Shown here: positions 11,972 to 21,975 of the stretch, in pieces
Layout: every line of letters begins with the position of its first letter
How positions within the stretch are numbered: position 1 is the first letter of the stretch
NCBI GenBank assembly: GCA_019633425.1
Contig: WSUB01000014.1
Location: 310,001 to 374,000, forward strand
Source of the DNA: Tulasnella sp. 424
Lineage: Eukaryota; Basidiomycota; Agaricomycetes; Cantharellales; Tulasnellaceae
DNA length: 64,000 nucleotides
Direction: 5' to 3'
Program-made: the position numbers and the translations under genes
Notes under the pieces: model-generated
What the model was told of the DNA's origin: nothing
Database searches by the model: none
The model's input: the letters and a program-made list of their open reading frames with translations, nothing else

Positions 11972-11979
11972 TATAAAAA
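11972..11979 (+). promoter_or_regulatory. TATA box, lectin 1
   Basis: TATAAAAA about 120 bp upstream of the lectin 1 ATG. The equivalent position before lectin 2 also carries TATAAAA. Confidence 0.65.
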
Positions 11980-12098
11980 GGTGCAACTATTGGACAAGAA
12001 ATCGCCCCCCAGCAAACCATCACCCTTAATCTTCAACCATACCCACATACTTCATCCGCCCTCTAAATCGTCTGCATATCCGTCACATCCCCATCGAA

Positions 12099-12938
12099 AT
12101 GTCCGGAACCGGCTCTTTCAGCACCCAAGAAGTCCGCTTCTCGGATAAACCCGAGCCTCAGAATTACAGGGTCACTTACTTCCCCAAAAAATATGTCGCC
12201 CCTCCTCGTATTCCCCTCGGTATCACTGAGGCCGATATAAAAACTGGCGCCAACGCTCGTATCCGAGCTTACACAGACAACGTTGATACCCAGAAGTTCA
12301 CCGCGCACATCGATACCTGGGCCGATTCAACGCTCGGTTCCGCTGAAATTAACTACCTCATCGTGAAGCCCGCCGACCTCGATTTCCAGTCTGGCGAGTT
12401 CAGTACTGAGGAAGATCATCCTTCGACCAACCCGCAGAGGGAGACGTCACGTCGGATCAACTTCGATCGACCCTTCGTTACTCCTCCCAAAGTCATCGCC
12501 TTCCTAAAGGGGTGGGACATGGGTGGAGGAACCAGCTCTCGTCTCAGGACCAAGGTCCTTAACATCGACGCCAAGGGCTTCACCATCCGTATCGAAACCT
12601 GGGGCAATACTACTCTCTTCTCGGCCGTCGCCGGTTGGGTCGCGTACCCCGAGGACAAGGAGCACATCTACAGCGGCACGGTCAGCACCTCGGACGTCCG
12701 TATCTGGCAGAACCCTCAAGAGCACACGAATAACTTTGTCGTTTTCCAAGACACCCAGTTCTTGAGCAAGCCTAGTATTTTCTTTGCAATCAACGGAATC
12801 GACATCGGCAACGGTGAGAACCTTAGGATTAGGACCTACGTTGACGACGTTTCAACCGATGGCATGAGGTGGCACATCGACAGCTGGGGAGACACGAGGC
12901 TCTGGTCCGCAGGAATCAGCTACATTGCCTTTAACTAA
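12099..12938 (+). CDS. Three-domain H-type lectin 1
   Basis: Intronless 279-aa protein made of three successive H-type lectin domains (roughly residues 5-95, 100-190 and 195-279). Each repeats the same scheme: a G-S/E-F or G-T-V strand, then an F-x-PP or F-x-KPS motif, a D near the domain middle, R-x-R/K-x-Y/V, D/N-V/I-D/S-x-x-G/K-F/M and a closing W-A/G-x-x-x-L-x-S/W-A strand. This fold is known from Helix pomatia agglutinin and discoidin C-terminal domains, which bind GalNAc/Gal-type sugars. No signal peptide or membrane segment is present, so the protein is predicted cytosolic. Such cytosolic fungal lectins are often linked to defence against feeders; that role is inference here. It has a tandem paralogue of identical length. 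Confidence 0.9.
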   Translation: MSGTGSFSTQEVRFSDKPEPQNYRVTYFPKKYVAPPRIPLGITEADIKTGANARIRAYTDNVDTQKFTAHIDTWADSTLGSAEINYLIVKPADLDFQSGEFSTEEDHPSTNPQRETSRRINFDRPFVTPPKVIAFLKGWDMGGGTSSRLRTKVLNIDAKGFTIRIETWGNTTLFSAVAGWVAYPEDKEHIYSGTVSTSDVRIWQNPQEHTNNFVVFQDTQFLSKPSIFFAINGIDIGNGENLRIRTYVDDVSTDGMRWHIDSWGDTRLWSAGISYIAFN

Positions 12939-14019
12939 GGTCAGCATTTTTTGCTAGGCGTCAATCTGCTATTGTACGCTGACGTAGGCTCGGGCTCCAC
13001 CAGGAAAGTTTGTGGTTGGTCAGAAAGTCGGTTGACGTACCCTTCTCTTGTGATCTATACTCCCCATAACCTCGAATGAATGAAGTGTGTTACTGAAAAG
13101 CTCTGGCAAAGGGCCCAGTTTCGAGTGAAACCCACGTTCTGAGGCTTTGAAAGGCCCCTTTTCAGTGCCATATTTGCGGCTATGTGCTATTTCGAACGGT
13201 GTGAGGCAGCTGTGCGTAGCCGAAATAGGTCGAGGCTGTCCGCTGGCTCTTTGGAGAAATGTAACTCTGTTAGCTTTGATGATGAATGCACAAAAAAGAA
13301 CTCAGTGTGTAGTAGCAAAAAGAAGGGATGTGAAAGCAATAGACGTTGTACATGCGAACTGAGTGAGGGTAGGAGACCGAGGTAGCAAGATGGTGATGTG
13401 AGGAGGATTTGTGAGAACTCAAGTCGCTCAGTTTGCTCCCGTGCAATGAATGCATTGCTTGTCCTTTTCAGCAGAGGTAAGTTCAAGAGTAAAGTATTGA
13501 TTAACGTCAGACGTGAAGGACTTTGCAAGAGTTTGAGTGACGCAGCGCAGATTCCATTCACTGTTTAACGGAGATCGAAATGGTTGACATCTGGCGCCGA
13601 GTTAGTCCCTGTTAGGAGATCGGATGATTCCGGATCTGGGGTGTACAACTGTGCCTCAGGGCAGAGAATACATTTCGCTTCATCAAAGAGTCATAGATTG
13701 AATCCTCGTTTAGATCCGATTCAGATATTGTCTTGATTATGCTGTTTCCGACGTCTTTATCGAGGCTCCAGCATGGTTCAGAGTGGTAGCCACGCTCAAG
13801 CTCAGGCCCCGAACCTACTTCGACAACGCTCGTACGAATATCACAATGATCCCATTGAGTCTCGGGCAAGCTCTATCGGGACCTAACAGGCTTCCATAGC
13901 ACTGCGGAAATAGAGCCCGCCCAACGTATTATGTACGTGGCCAATTCCCAGACCTCTCCTGAGCTGCACCGACCCGTGACTCTGCTCCATGGTTCTGTGG
14001 CGAAGTCGCTTAGATATTA
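12939..14019. other. Spacer between the two lectin genes
   Basis: The first 100 bp are shared 3' flank. The rest holds no recognised gene. Short open frames around 13147-13561 on both strands have no family signature, and 13612-13900 has weak similarity to 10790-11000. Confidence 0.4.
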
Positions 14020-14368
14020 TGACCATCCAGAGGTAAACAAAGATTCTCGGCCCCTATGACGCGTGGGAACAAAGGCTTTCGGAAGGTCAAACCTGTGTGT
14101 CGAATAATCCAGGCTGAACCGGATCATGAACTTCGGATTAGCTCTTTTCGCTAGCGCAGAGGGACCGAGGACCATCAAATTCGCCTACGAGCTTTCATAC
14201 AAAGATACCTCTCTAGCCCAAGGACGGGACCCCCTCCCGTGAGCTTGAGTCCCGGTTGCCGGGAGCCTTCGGGGCCATTTGCGTCTACCACGAAGATATC
14301 ACTTTCCTTCTGAGCTTGGCAGTAGCCACGAGACCTTGATTATCGCTTACCTCGAATATTTGTAGAGG

Positions 14369-14375
14369 TATAAAA
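14369..14375 (+). promoter_or_regulatory. TATA box, lectin 2
   Basis: TATAAAA 88 bp upstream of the chosen ATG at 14457, at the place matching the lectin 1 TATA box. Confidence 0.6.
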
Positions 14376-14456
14376 CTAGAAGTATAGCACAGGAAATTGC
14401 CCCTCCGCAAACTATCACGCTTTCTCTTCTTTTGTATCCATCCCGTTTCCATCAAA

Positions 14457-15296
14457 ATGTCTGCAGTTGGCTCTTTCAACACCCAGGATGTCCACGGCTT
14501 GAATAATCCCCATGCTCAGACTTCCAAGACCGTTTACTTCCCTAAAGCATGTGTCGCCCCTCCCCGTCTGCCCCTCGGTCTTACCTCGGTCCACATGCGA
14601 CCTGGCTCCAACATTCGTATCCGAGCTTACGCAGACAATGTTGATACCCAAAAGTTCACCGCGCACGTCGATACCTGGGCCGATACCACGCTCTATTCCG
14701 CAGAATTTAACTACCTCATCGAAAAACCCGCCAATCTCGATTTCCAGTCTGGCGAGTTTGATACTCACCAAGATCATACTTGTGCCAGGCCCCAGAGAGC
14801 GACGTTATGCCGTGTTAACTTCGCTCGACCCTTCATCACTCCTCCCAAACTCGCCGTCTTCCTAAAGGCGTGGGACATTCGTGGGGGAACCTACGCTCGT
14901 CTCAAGACCTACGCCTCTAACATCGACGCCAAGGGCTTCACCATCCATATCGACACCTGGGACGATACTATTCTCTTCTGGGCCGTCGCAGGGTGGATCG
15001 CGTACCCCGAGGACAAGGACTACATCTACAGCGGCATAGCCAACACGGGAGAGGTCCATCCTTCGCACAGCTCACACGTACACACGCGAAGCGATATCAC
15101 TTTCCGAGGCACCGAGTTCTTGAAGAGGCCCAGTGTTTTCTTCGCCCTCAACCAATTCGACATGGCCACCGATGCGAATCTTAGGATTAGGGCATACGTT
15201 GACAACGTTTCAACCGAAGGCATGACTTGGCACATCGACAGCTGTGCAGGAACGAAGCACTGGTCCGCAGGAATCAGCTACATTGCCTTCAACTAA
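14457..15296 (+). CDS. Three-domain H-type lectin 2
   Basis: Intronless, 279 aa, alignable end to end with lectin 1. The start at 14457 (MSAVGSFNTQDV) was chosen because it matches MSGTGSFSTQEV in lectin 1; an in-frame ATG 60 bp upstream lies close to the TATA box and would add an unmatched extension. All three H-type domains keep their core motifs. Domain 3 has SCAGTKHWSAG where lectin 1 has SWGDTRLWSAG, and other changes fall in loops, so the sugar specificity may differ. No signal peptide is present. Both copies are open, which suggests that both are maintained. Confidence 0.9.
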   Translation: MSAVGSFNTQDVHGLNNPHAQTSKTVYFPKACVAPPRLPLGLTSVHMRPGSNIRIRAYADNVDTQKFTAHVDTWADTTLYSAEFNYLIEKPANLDFQSGEFDTHQDHTCARPQRATLCRVNFARPFITPPKLAVFLKAWDIRGGTYARLKTYASNIDAKGFTIHIDTWDDTILFWAVAGWIAYPEDKDYIYSGIANTGEVHPSHSSHVHTRSDITFRGTEFLKRPSVFFALNQFDMATDANLRIRAYVDNVSTEGMTWHIDSCAGTKHWSAGISYIAFN

Positions 15297-15415
15297 GGTC
15301 AGTATTTTTTGGTGGGCGTCAATACGATATCGTACGCTGACGTAGGCTCGGGCTCCGACAGGAAAGTTTGTGGTTGGTCAGAAAGTTAGTTGACTGTCCC
15401 CTTCTCTAATGTGTC

Positions 15416-16209
15416 CTCCCCATAAACCTCAAATGAACGCCGACATCCTCTTCCCCTTGCATTCTGTACGCACCCACATATGCCTTTCCCCTCTTATCTT
15501 GGCGTTTCCTGTTCTCCTCGTCAAGTCCACTCCTAGCTAACTCCTGTTATGTTCCTCTTCTACGCGTTCTACACCTTCTCTCTGTCTTTAACCCTGACAT
15601 GTACATTAAAGGCCACTGCCCCTCTTCTCCTTCTCCTCTGTTCGTCTTTTCTTCTTTCTTCCCTTTCTTTATCCTTCACTGTCCATATGAAGAATGCCCC
15701 AATACAAAGTAGGCACAGCTCCACCGCCACACTAGCGCAAAGCGCAACCACCATCTAATCACCTCACCTCTACTCTAACACCCCCGCACCTAAATTTTCT
15801 ACCCTTTCCTTACGCGTGCAGTCAAGCGATGTGTCGGGTTTTGGCTGATCCCTTGGTGGCATCAACCTGAACCCGAAGGGACTGTCCTCGGATTTAGATA
15901 AATTTGTAATTACTAGAATGTAAATAGAATTAATATATATTGAATTCGAGCCTTTGACGAGTGATTTCCTTAGAGTAAGCTCGTGTGACAACCCCGTGTG
16001 ACGGACTTGTTAGGCTTCAATCCAACTGCGAACCCCTCGCGTTTCGTAGTTGGGGTTGGATTGGAGCGAGGGTTTGATAAGTGGGAAGTGGAAGATGAGT
16101 TCGAGGAGGATGAGGCTGTCCTTGAAAGAGTCGATGGTTTCAACTTCGACTTCGAGAGGACTGTATTTGAAGGTGCCAATCTTCGAGAGGGCAATCCGGC
16201 ATTGCTAGC
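15416..16209. other. Intergenic after lectin 2
   Basis: No gene supported. A 69-codon hydrophobic frame (15549-15758) and an acidic 72-codon frame (15998-16216) are open but have no family signature or conserved partner in the window. Confidence 0.4.
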
Positions 16210-16725
16210 CGGCTAGGCTAATGCTGCGGGACCTAATGTCGCTCTGGTTGGAAGACCCGGGAGAGAGTGACGAGGCGAGGCGAGACCATTGAGAGGAGCG
16301 GACTCGGAAAAGAAATCTCAACGAATATCGCATGCGAAATCTTTGCGGTTGATTCCGTGTAAAAGTTTTAGACAACGGCGGAGGAAAACTTGGCGGTTGG
16401 TCGGCGGAAACGGGGGGGGGGACCCTTTTGCTTCCGTTGGTGTTTATATAGGAACCCTTCTTGACCCAATCCCTAGCCCCGCATCACCCACTCGCGTCAC
16501 GAATCCTCTCGGTACGCCGCCCCCAAGGCTTTGCTCGCACAACGTTATTTTGTAGTGTGGTTGAGAAAGCTGCAACTGGGCGAACAACCAATGTTCACAA
16601 CTTGATGCTCCTAGTCTGCTATTGTAGGGCGTGATCTCTTAATTATAAAACGTATGGTGCCAGTGGGGGCCGTATAACTGCACTGTTAGATAGTGGGATG
16701 GGCTTGGCTGTCTTCGGAGAAAGGA
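16210..16725. repeat. Dispersed repeat, copy 2
   Basis: Partner of 10030-10540. It contains the same GGTGTTTATATAGGAACCC-like block and carries a small insertion between that block and the following CCCGCATCACCCACTCGCG. It is not next to SOD-derived sequence. Confidence 0.75.
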
Positions 16726-17321
16726 AGCTCTGGTCGTCCTGCACTAGAGAAAGAGAAACTATGACATCTTCGACATGCCTTGGCCGCCACAACGCTTGAC
16801 CAGATTCTTGCCTGGACATTCAAACAACTGGTTTGAGGTTTCACTGCACGTCTATAAGGAGGTTTAGTTGAGAAAATCGGAAACAATATTTGGTGTCGCC
16901 TCGTATACGCGTATCTCGTCCCCTCTATCGAGCTCGAGCGTTTGGCACTTTGCGAGGGAGTTTTAGCTCACGTTGACCGCTGGTTTTAGGAGAGGTTTAC
17001 TGTGATGTCATGTTATCATTTGTTACAGTACCTTTCGACGACGACGCGCCTTAGACTCGGCGCTCCGAGTCTCCGTACCTTCAATTGAAATCTCAGAGTC
17101 AAGATCGCCAATGGACGACGTACGCCCAGAACCGAGTACCGTAACGGTCGTCTTCTAAACACCTCGTGGCAAGGAAGGATGACAGATATATATATAGCTA
17201 CCTATGGAGCTCGTCTTCTCCCCAACTTTTGACGCTCCAGCACTCTTGACCTCGCCCTCATCGTCTTGCCTCCACCTCTCCCGCCCTCGCTCCCACTCGA
17301 AACCTGTCTTCATCTTGACTT
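16726..17321. other. Intergenic with a TATA-like element
   Basis: Nothing recognised except a run of TA repeats at 17187-17196, about 135 bp before the first ATG proposed for the next gene. Confidence 0.4.
17187..17196 (+). promoter_or_regulatory. TATA-like element
   Basis: TATATATATA. An ATG at 17204 is too close to serve as the start, which favours the start at 17322. Confidence 0.4.
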
Positions 17322-18389
17322 ATGAGCTCTTTGCCGATCATCATGTTCTTCAACAGTTTCCCAAGCTTCTCGGCCGTCAAGTCGACTGCTCGGCACGGTG
17401 CCCTCACGCAGCCTGAACTCCCTCATACCTCTCACACCACTCCGACGCCCTCCAAAAAGCCCTCGAGGCTTCAAGCCATGCTTCGAGCCCTTCGGCTATC
17501 TCGATCCCAACCAAAGGTGATTTCGGTACCAAGTCTGGTCCTTCGAACCGTTTCAAGTGACGATGCTGATGCTCTCGATCCAGGTTGAAGAAGAACAATA
17601 TCATCAACCCCAAGTCAGCCCCATACATCCCGTGGCTCTTCAGGTCTGTAACGAGGCGGTTCGAGTGTTCCTAACTGATCGTCGACTCACCAACCTCTTC
17701 CCCTCACCGTTTAGCCCCCTTGCCCTGCGACGCACGAAGGCACCACTCTTCCGGCTTCAGCTAGGCCCTCGGCCACCTCGACACCTCTGTCCATCCCCCA
17801 TTCAACGTTCTTGACCACCAACTCTGCTCGACTCACTTTACCACCATCGGCCGCGACCACACCCGCTACCAGCTCCTCAAACCCCCCAGCCGCTTCTGCG
17901 CCCACCGTTCGTCTCCCCACCACTTACTACGCCGCGGGCACCAAGCGTATCGCTGACCTCGAGTTCACCATCTCGAAACTCGAACAAGACAACGTTCGTC
18001 AAATCAACGACACTAATGCGCTCTTTGACAAGCAACTCTACCCTCGCATGATGGCCTTCGCCAAGGAACGCGACGACAAAAAAAGGGCTCGGAGGCACGC
18101 TGAAGACCGGTTGGCGGAGTTGATCGCTAGCCACGCGACGATGGAAGAAGTGACCCTCAAGGAACGCGAGCGCCACTGGAAAGTGGAGAGAGCAAGGATC
18201 GAGGCCTGCTTTGCTCTCGAGAAGAAGAACGCCGACATTCAAGCTGCTCTTCTCGACTTTCAGGCAAGAACCGACCTCCTCAACGAAGAGCTCCAAAAAT
18301 CGCTTGTTCGACTCGGCATCGTCGACCCCAACGGCCAGCAGTACCTGCTGGCATACCCGGTGTGCAGCGACTGCGTCGCCCCTTCTTGA
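17322..18389 (+). CDS. Hypothetical coiled-coil protein
   Basis: Not recognised. The well-supported part is the open frame 17811-18389. It starts with a Ser/Thr/Pro-rich stretch and continues into about 130 residues rich in charged heptads (for example RIADLEFTISKLEQDNVRQI and KERDDKKRARRHAEDRLAEL), predicted to form a coiled coil. An upstream exon from 17322 could join in frame by a donor at 17517 (AAG|GTGATT) and an acceptor after 17712, but this intron is longer than most here. The end is also uncertain. A 32-nt intron after the codons for LLAYP would extend the protein to 18658 with an acidic segment containing SDDEDG. An antisense open frame at 17877-18557 is probably a shadow. No function is proposed. 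Confidence 0.5.
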
Positions 18390-19313
18390 AGTCCGTCTGC
18401 GCGGCTGTGAAATGGAGTACCAACTTCGGAGAAGGACAGGAGCGGGAGCAGAAGCTGGAGCTGGTGAGAGCAGGCCATCGAGCTTTTGAAGTGTCGGACG
18501 ATGAGGATGGTTGCTCGGGGGAATCGGAGCTGGTCTCTGAAGAACCCGCCAAGACACTATCGCAAGCTCCAGCTCCTGCCCAATGCTTCGGGAGCAAGTC
18601 GACCCGCCCTAGAAGGGCTGTGCCGTTTCCTCGGATACGTCTTCGTCACGATGCCTGACCGCGAAATTTCTATAGACTTGATTTATTTCTTTTTTCCTTG
18701 TTTCCCTCTTTCAACCTTTGTCGGCCACTTGGTTTAGTTTTCCCTTCAGCGACCCGTAGAAAAAAATCCCTTCTCCTGATTTTGTTTGTCTCTTTCATAT
18801 CCCGTCAAGTCTCACCGGTTTCTTATTCACCTATCCTAATTATTTATTAACGATCGAGCACGTTTCTTGTTTCGAATGTTTATTGCGTTTCTCTGCTCCC
18901 ACCAAAAGCACGACTCGCGATCGGAAAGCAATCCGCTCAGCCTGAATTCAAGTCTTGGAGAGGAAAACCCGTACGCTCCGACAGTTGTTCACCGGGGTGA
19001 GGGAGGCTTAAGCGAAATAGCGCTTGATTGGGTAGCCGATACCAGGACGTTGGGCTATACGGATCTGTCCCGACGGAGGATCTGAACAGGTCAATGTAGT
19101 GGCTCCAGTAAGGAACGTAGCTCCTCCCACGAACCCAGTTCTGACGTTGTTTTGCGATGAGCCTAGGTTGCCCCGACCCAACTTCCACCCAGTAATAAGT
19201 TCTTTTCACCTGATTGGAGGAGTCTCGCATACGCAGGGAAGCAATCGTCAGTGATGGAATCCTCTGGCATATTTTAACGTATTGTTGTCGCGGTCTACGA
19301 ACAGCTGGGTAAT
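18390..19313. other. Intergenic, possible 3' extension of the coiled-coil gene
   Basis: 18390-18658 may be a last exon of the preceding gene. The remainder shows no gene. Confidence 0.4.
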
Positions 19314-20153
19314 CTAGTTCGTACGGTAGCCGAGTTGTGTCAATGTGCAATTCTGTCCAGCCGGGATATCTGAACCCGTTTGCAAGTAAAGCAGCCATTC
19401 GTTGGTGACAGACGTTGGACAAGCCAGGAACCAATTGTGAGCGCCCCAGGGACTTGAGGATGAAACGCCTATCGGCGACACCCAATAGTCGCTAACGAGA
19501 ACTCCATTCTCGAAGGTCAAATCCTTGTAGGATGCGGTGGGACTGCTGGGGTCGTCATAGACGTTTAAGAAATACTTGTACGCGCACCCAGATGCAGGCA
19601 CGACTTGGTAGGCGGAGCCCCCGGAAATTATGAAGGGGCCGCTAGCGCTATTGATGCTCGAACCAAGGACGGCTCTTCCATCTGTGTACACGATGTGATT
19701 AGGTAAAAACTTTGCTGGGAACCCGTGTGGACCTACCACTTCTTCTACGCAACCACAGGGAACTCGAATATACAGGTGTGTCGTTAGTCGAGGCTTTAAC
19801 TGGAATGGAAGTATATGTCGGAACATTGGTGAAGCAAGTAATGCTCGTGCTGGTGGAGCTTGTCTTGCTGGCGGGTGTGGTTAGTGGGGTGGTTGTAGTT
19901 GTGGTGGTTGTTGATGTGGTGGTTGCTGGCACACACTGGCTAAAATCTGGCTCAAAAAGCAGTTATTTTTCGCAAGTGGACTCAATAAATGACTTGAGTA
20001 CTTGCAATCGTTGTACCATGTACAGACTCCGACGTCGCATGTGGTCGCTCCCGTCCATTGTATGCCTCCGCATTGGCCCCAGAGAGGACTGCCGGCCTGA
20101 GCGACACCGACGATTGAAGCAGCAATAGTAACGGACAGAGCGAGATAATGCAT
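19314..20153 (-). CDS. Secreted CBM1 protein with unknown C-terminal domain
   Basis: ATG at 20153 opens a signal peptide (MHYLALSVTIAASIVGVAQA), followed at once by a fungal cellulose-binding CBM1: WGQCGGIQWTGATTCDVGVC then WYNDCNQCVPA across the intron 19940-20001. A Thr/Ser/Pro linker (TTTSTTTTTTTTPLTTPAS) follows. The C-terminal part, about 130 residues from AKFLPNHIVYTDG to LTQLGYRTN, is rich in Gly/Ser/aromatics with several Cys and is not recognised. The join between the linker and this part is unresolved: the frames differ near 19720-19760, and only very short introns (22-34 nt) reconcile them, so a real frameshift is possible. Likely extracellular and cellulose-bound. Confidence 0.75.
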
Positions 20154-20869
20154 GACTAGACTGGTGGAGTTGTCATCCTTCTGAATCGCCCCGTATTTAT
20201 AGGCCGTCGGAGGGCGGCCGCCGAAGAAGTTCAAAGAGGCCCTAGCGTTTTGAAGCCAGACACCTTGAAGCTGTGAGGGAAGAAAACCGCCAAGAGTTCG
20301 GCAGAGCTCGAGTCTTCGCTCCGCCTGGGGCGGGTGACTTACATCTCGGTTCGAATCGCGTCGCACTTCGGGAAAAGTTACCGCTTCATGGGTTCAAAGT
20401 TCAGTCAAGGCACTGAAGGGGTTGGGCAAACGTTCGGGCTCACCTCGGGCACAATTGACAGTTCACGTCTTTCTAAGCGAAAACGTGCTCGCTTTATGAC
20501 AGGTTCCGGAAAGAAACTGTATGCTGCTCTTTGGCCCCGTCAGTGAATCCATACACCGAGGAAGCTGAGCTGATGCCCCAAATATTCTGCAAAAGACAAC
20601 TTCAAGCTGTTAGATCCGGAACGAGCTGTGTGCTCCTTGACATTGATTTACACGGGAATTTGGCCAAGCATTGCAGTTAACATTGCACTAGATACTGTGA
20701 AATTCCAAAATATAATGATACAACTGTTTCAACGGTCCGTCAGAATGCAGAAACACGAAAGCTTCAAAATCTATTCAGCGTCCTGCTCAAGGAAACGCAG
20801 CCCTCCATTTAGGCGGTGTTATTAAATGGGATCGTGCCGTTAATCTAAGAGAGAACAGGAGAACCCTAG
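20154..20869. other. Intergenic, CBM1 promoter and SOD 2 3' side
   Basis: A TATAAATA element on the minus strand at 20194-20201 lies about 40 bp upstream of the CBM1-protein start. The 130 bp from 20740 are shared with the SOD fragment at 9635-10025. Nothing else seen. Confidence 0.5.
20194..20201 (-). promoter_or_regulatory. TATA box of CBM1-protein gene
   Basis: TATAAATA on the minus strand, 41-48 bp before ATG 20153. Confidence 0.55.
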
Positions 20870-21975
20870 TCAGCACGAATATCGGAAGGCACACCCCTGC
20901 GCGGGAAGCGGCACCGAGAACGCCAAGAGGAGGGAGGACCTTACTTACCGCGACTAGAGTTGGTACCTCTACTACCGTCTGGGTATTATTCATGGTAACG
21001 GTCGTCTCGACCATAGTCAAGTTCACAAACAGAGCCTGCTTCATAGTCAACGCCGGTCGCGCTATTGAAACAGGCAATGTCGTGTTGGTTTTCGTGGACG
21101 AGGCACTAGGGTAGTGGGTGACGTATGTGGAGGCCTTGCCGGTCGGTAGGTTCGACGCGTCGGCGGTCCCATCCAAGATCGAGATGATGTTGCCGCATGC
21201 GATGCGAGTTTTGTTTCGGTCGTGGAAGACGATGGAACGGCCGAGGATGGAGAGTGGCTCTGAAGAACGAACGTGTAGGGATTAGCTCTTGCCCAGGCCT
21301 CGTCGGGTCTATGAGAAATGGGGATACGCACCAGGCCAGAATCTTAAGAATTCATCGGTGAAACCAAAGGCATCGATGCTTCCGTCGGCAGTGCCATTCA
21401 GCTTCCCATGCTTCCCTGACAAGTCACCTTCTTCGCAGTACTCGGGCGTGTCCGGGTTGCACGTCACATTATCGGTCACGGCCAAGGGGTCGAGGTGACC
21501 CTGGGTCTATTATCCCCGAAAATCCACGAAGCGATTAATTAACATCCCTGGTGATTTCATTCAACGATCGGGATCCACTCACCGAAGTGCAGTTCCCATC
21601 AGCAGGAACCGGATTCGTATGGATATGGTACATGTAAGGACCGTTTCCTTTTGCCTCGTCGCTCAGCAGGCCTGAGTATACTTCGAGCTTGACGTAGGTA
21701 CCGCGTCCGTCAGCATAACCAGTGATGTCCAATTGCGCACGGATTGCGCCGGTCGAGGATGCCACGCGGGCTTTAGCATGGAAGGTGGGTCCCGAAGATG
21801 ATGACTGGGAGGCGGCTGCCACGGCTACGGTGGTGGAGGAATGGGACGAGGAAGACGAAGAGGGGTGGAAGGAGGAGAAAGATATAGGGGCACGACGAAT
21901 AACAGCCGCGCTTGTCAGAGGGATGAAAGCAAGGAAGTTGAAGAAGAAAGCGACGAGGGCAAAGAAAGCCTTCAT
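20870..21975 (-). CDS. Secreted Cu-only superoxide dismutase-like protein 2
   Basis: Predicted 299 aa on exons 21583-21975, 21332-21500, 20949-21259 and 20870-20896, all in phase. The first and second introns sit at the same places as in SOD 1 (before GHLDP and after FLRF-PG). A signal peptide (MKAFFALVAFFFNFLAFIPL...) is followed by a Ser-rich stretch of about 30 residues. Copper-site motifs are YHIHTNPV, GHLDP and VFHDRNKTRIACG; CEEGDLSGKHGK is also conserved. The C-terminal third is Thr/Val-rich with NxT sites. If the last intron is not spliced, the frame runs on to 20787. Likely an extracellular or cell-wall superoxide scavenger. Its 3' end was copied to 9635-10025. Confidence 0.85.

Larger units (their letters stand above)
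11640..13045. repeat. Tandem duplication unit 1 (lectin gene and flanks)
   Basis: Collinear with 14020-15415, including about 450 bp upstream, the TATA region, the coding sequence and about 110 bp downstream (shared GGTCAG...TACGCTGACGTAGGCTCGGG and AAGTTTGTGGTTGGTCAGAAAG blocks). Confidence 0.85.
14020..15415. repeat. Tandem duplication unit 2 (lectin gene and flanks)
   Basis: Partner of 11640-13045 in direct orientation, about 2.36 kb downstream. Confidence 0.85.

Noticed and set aside
15998..16216. Acidic 72-codon open frame
   Set aside because: No homologue pattern, low complexity, and it ends exactly where the dispersed repeat starts; not enough support for a gene.
17877..18557. 226-codon open frame on the minus strand
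   Set aside because: It is antisense to the heptad-rich coiled-coil frame and has a Pro/Ser-rich composition typical of a shadow frame.
20344..20354. tRNA B-box-like GGTTCGAATC
   Set aside because: The flanking bases cannot form a T stem, and no A-box or cloverleaf fits upstream.
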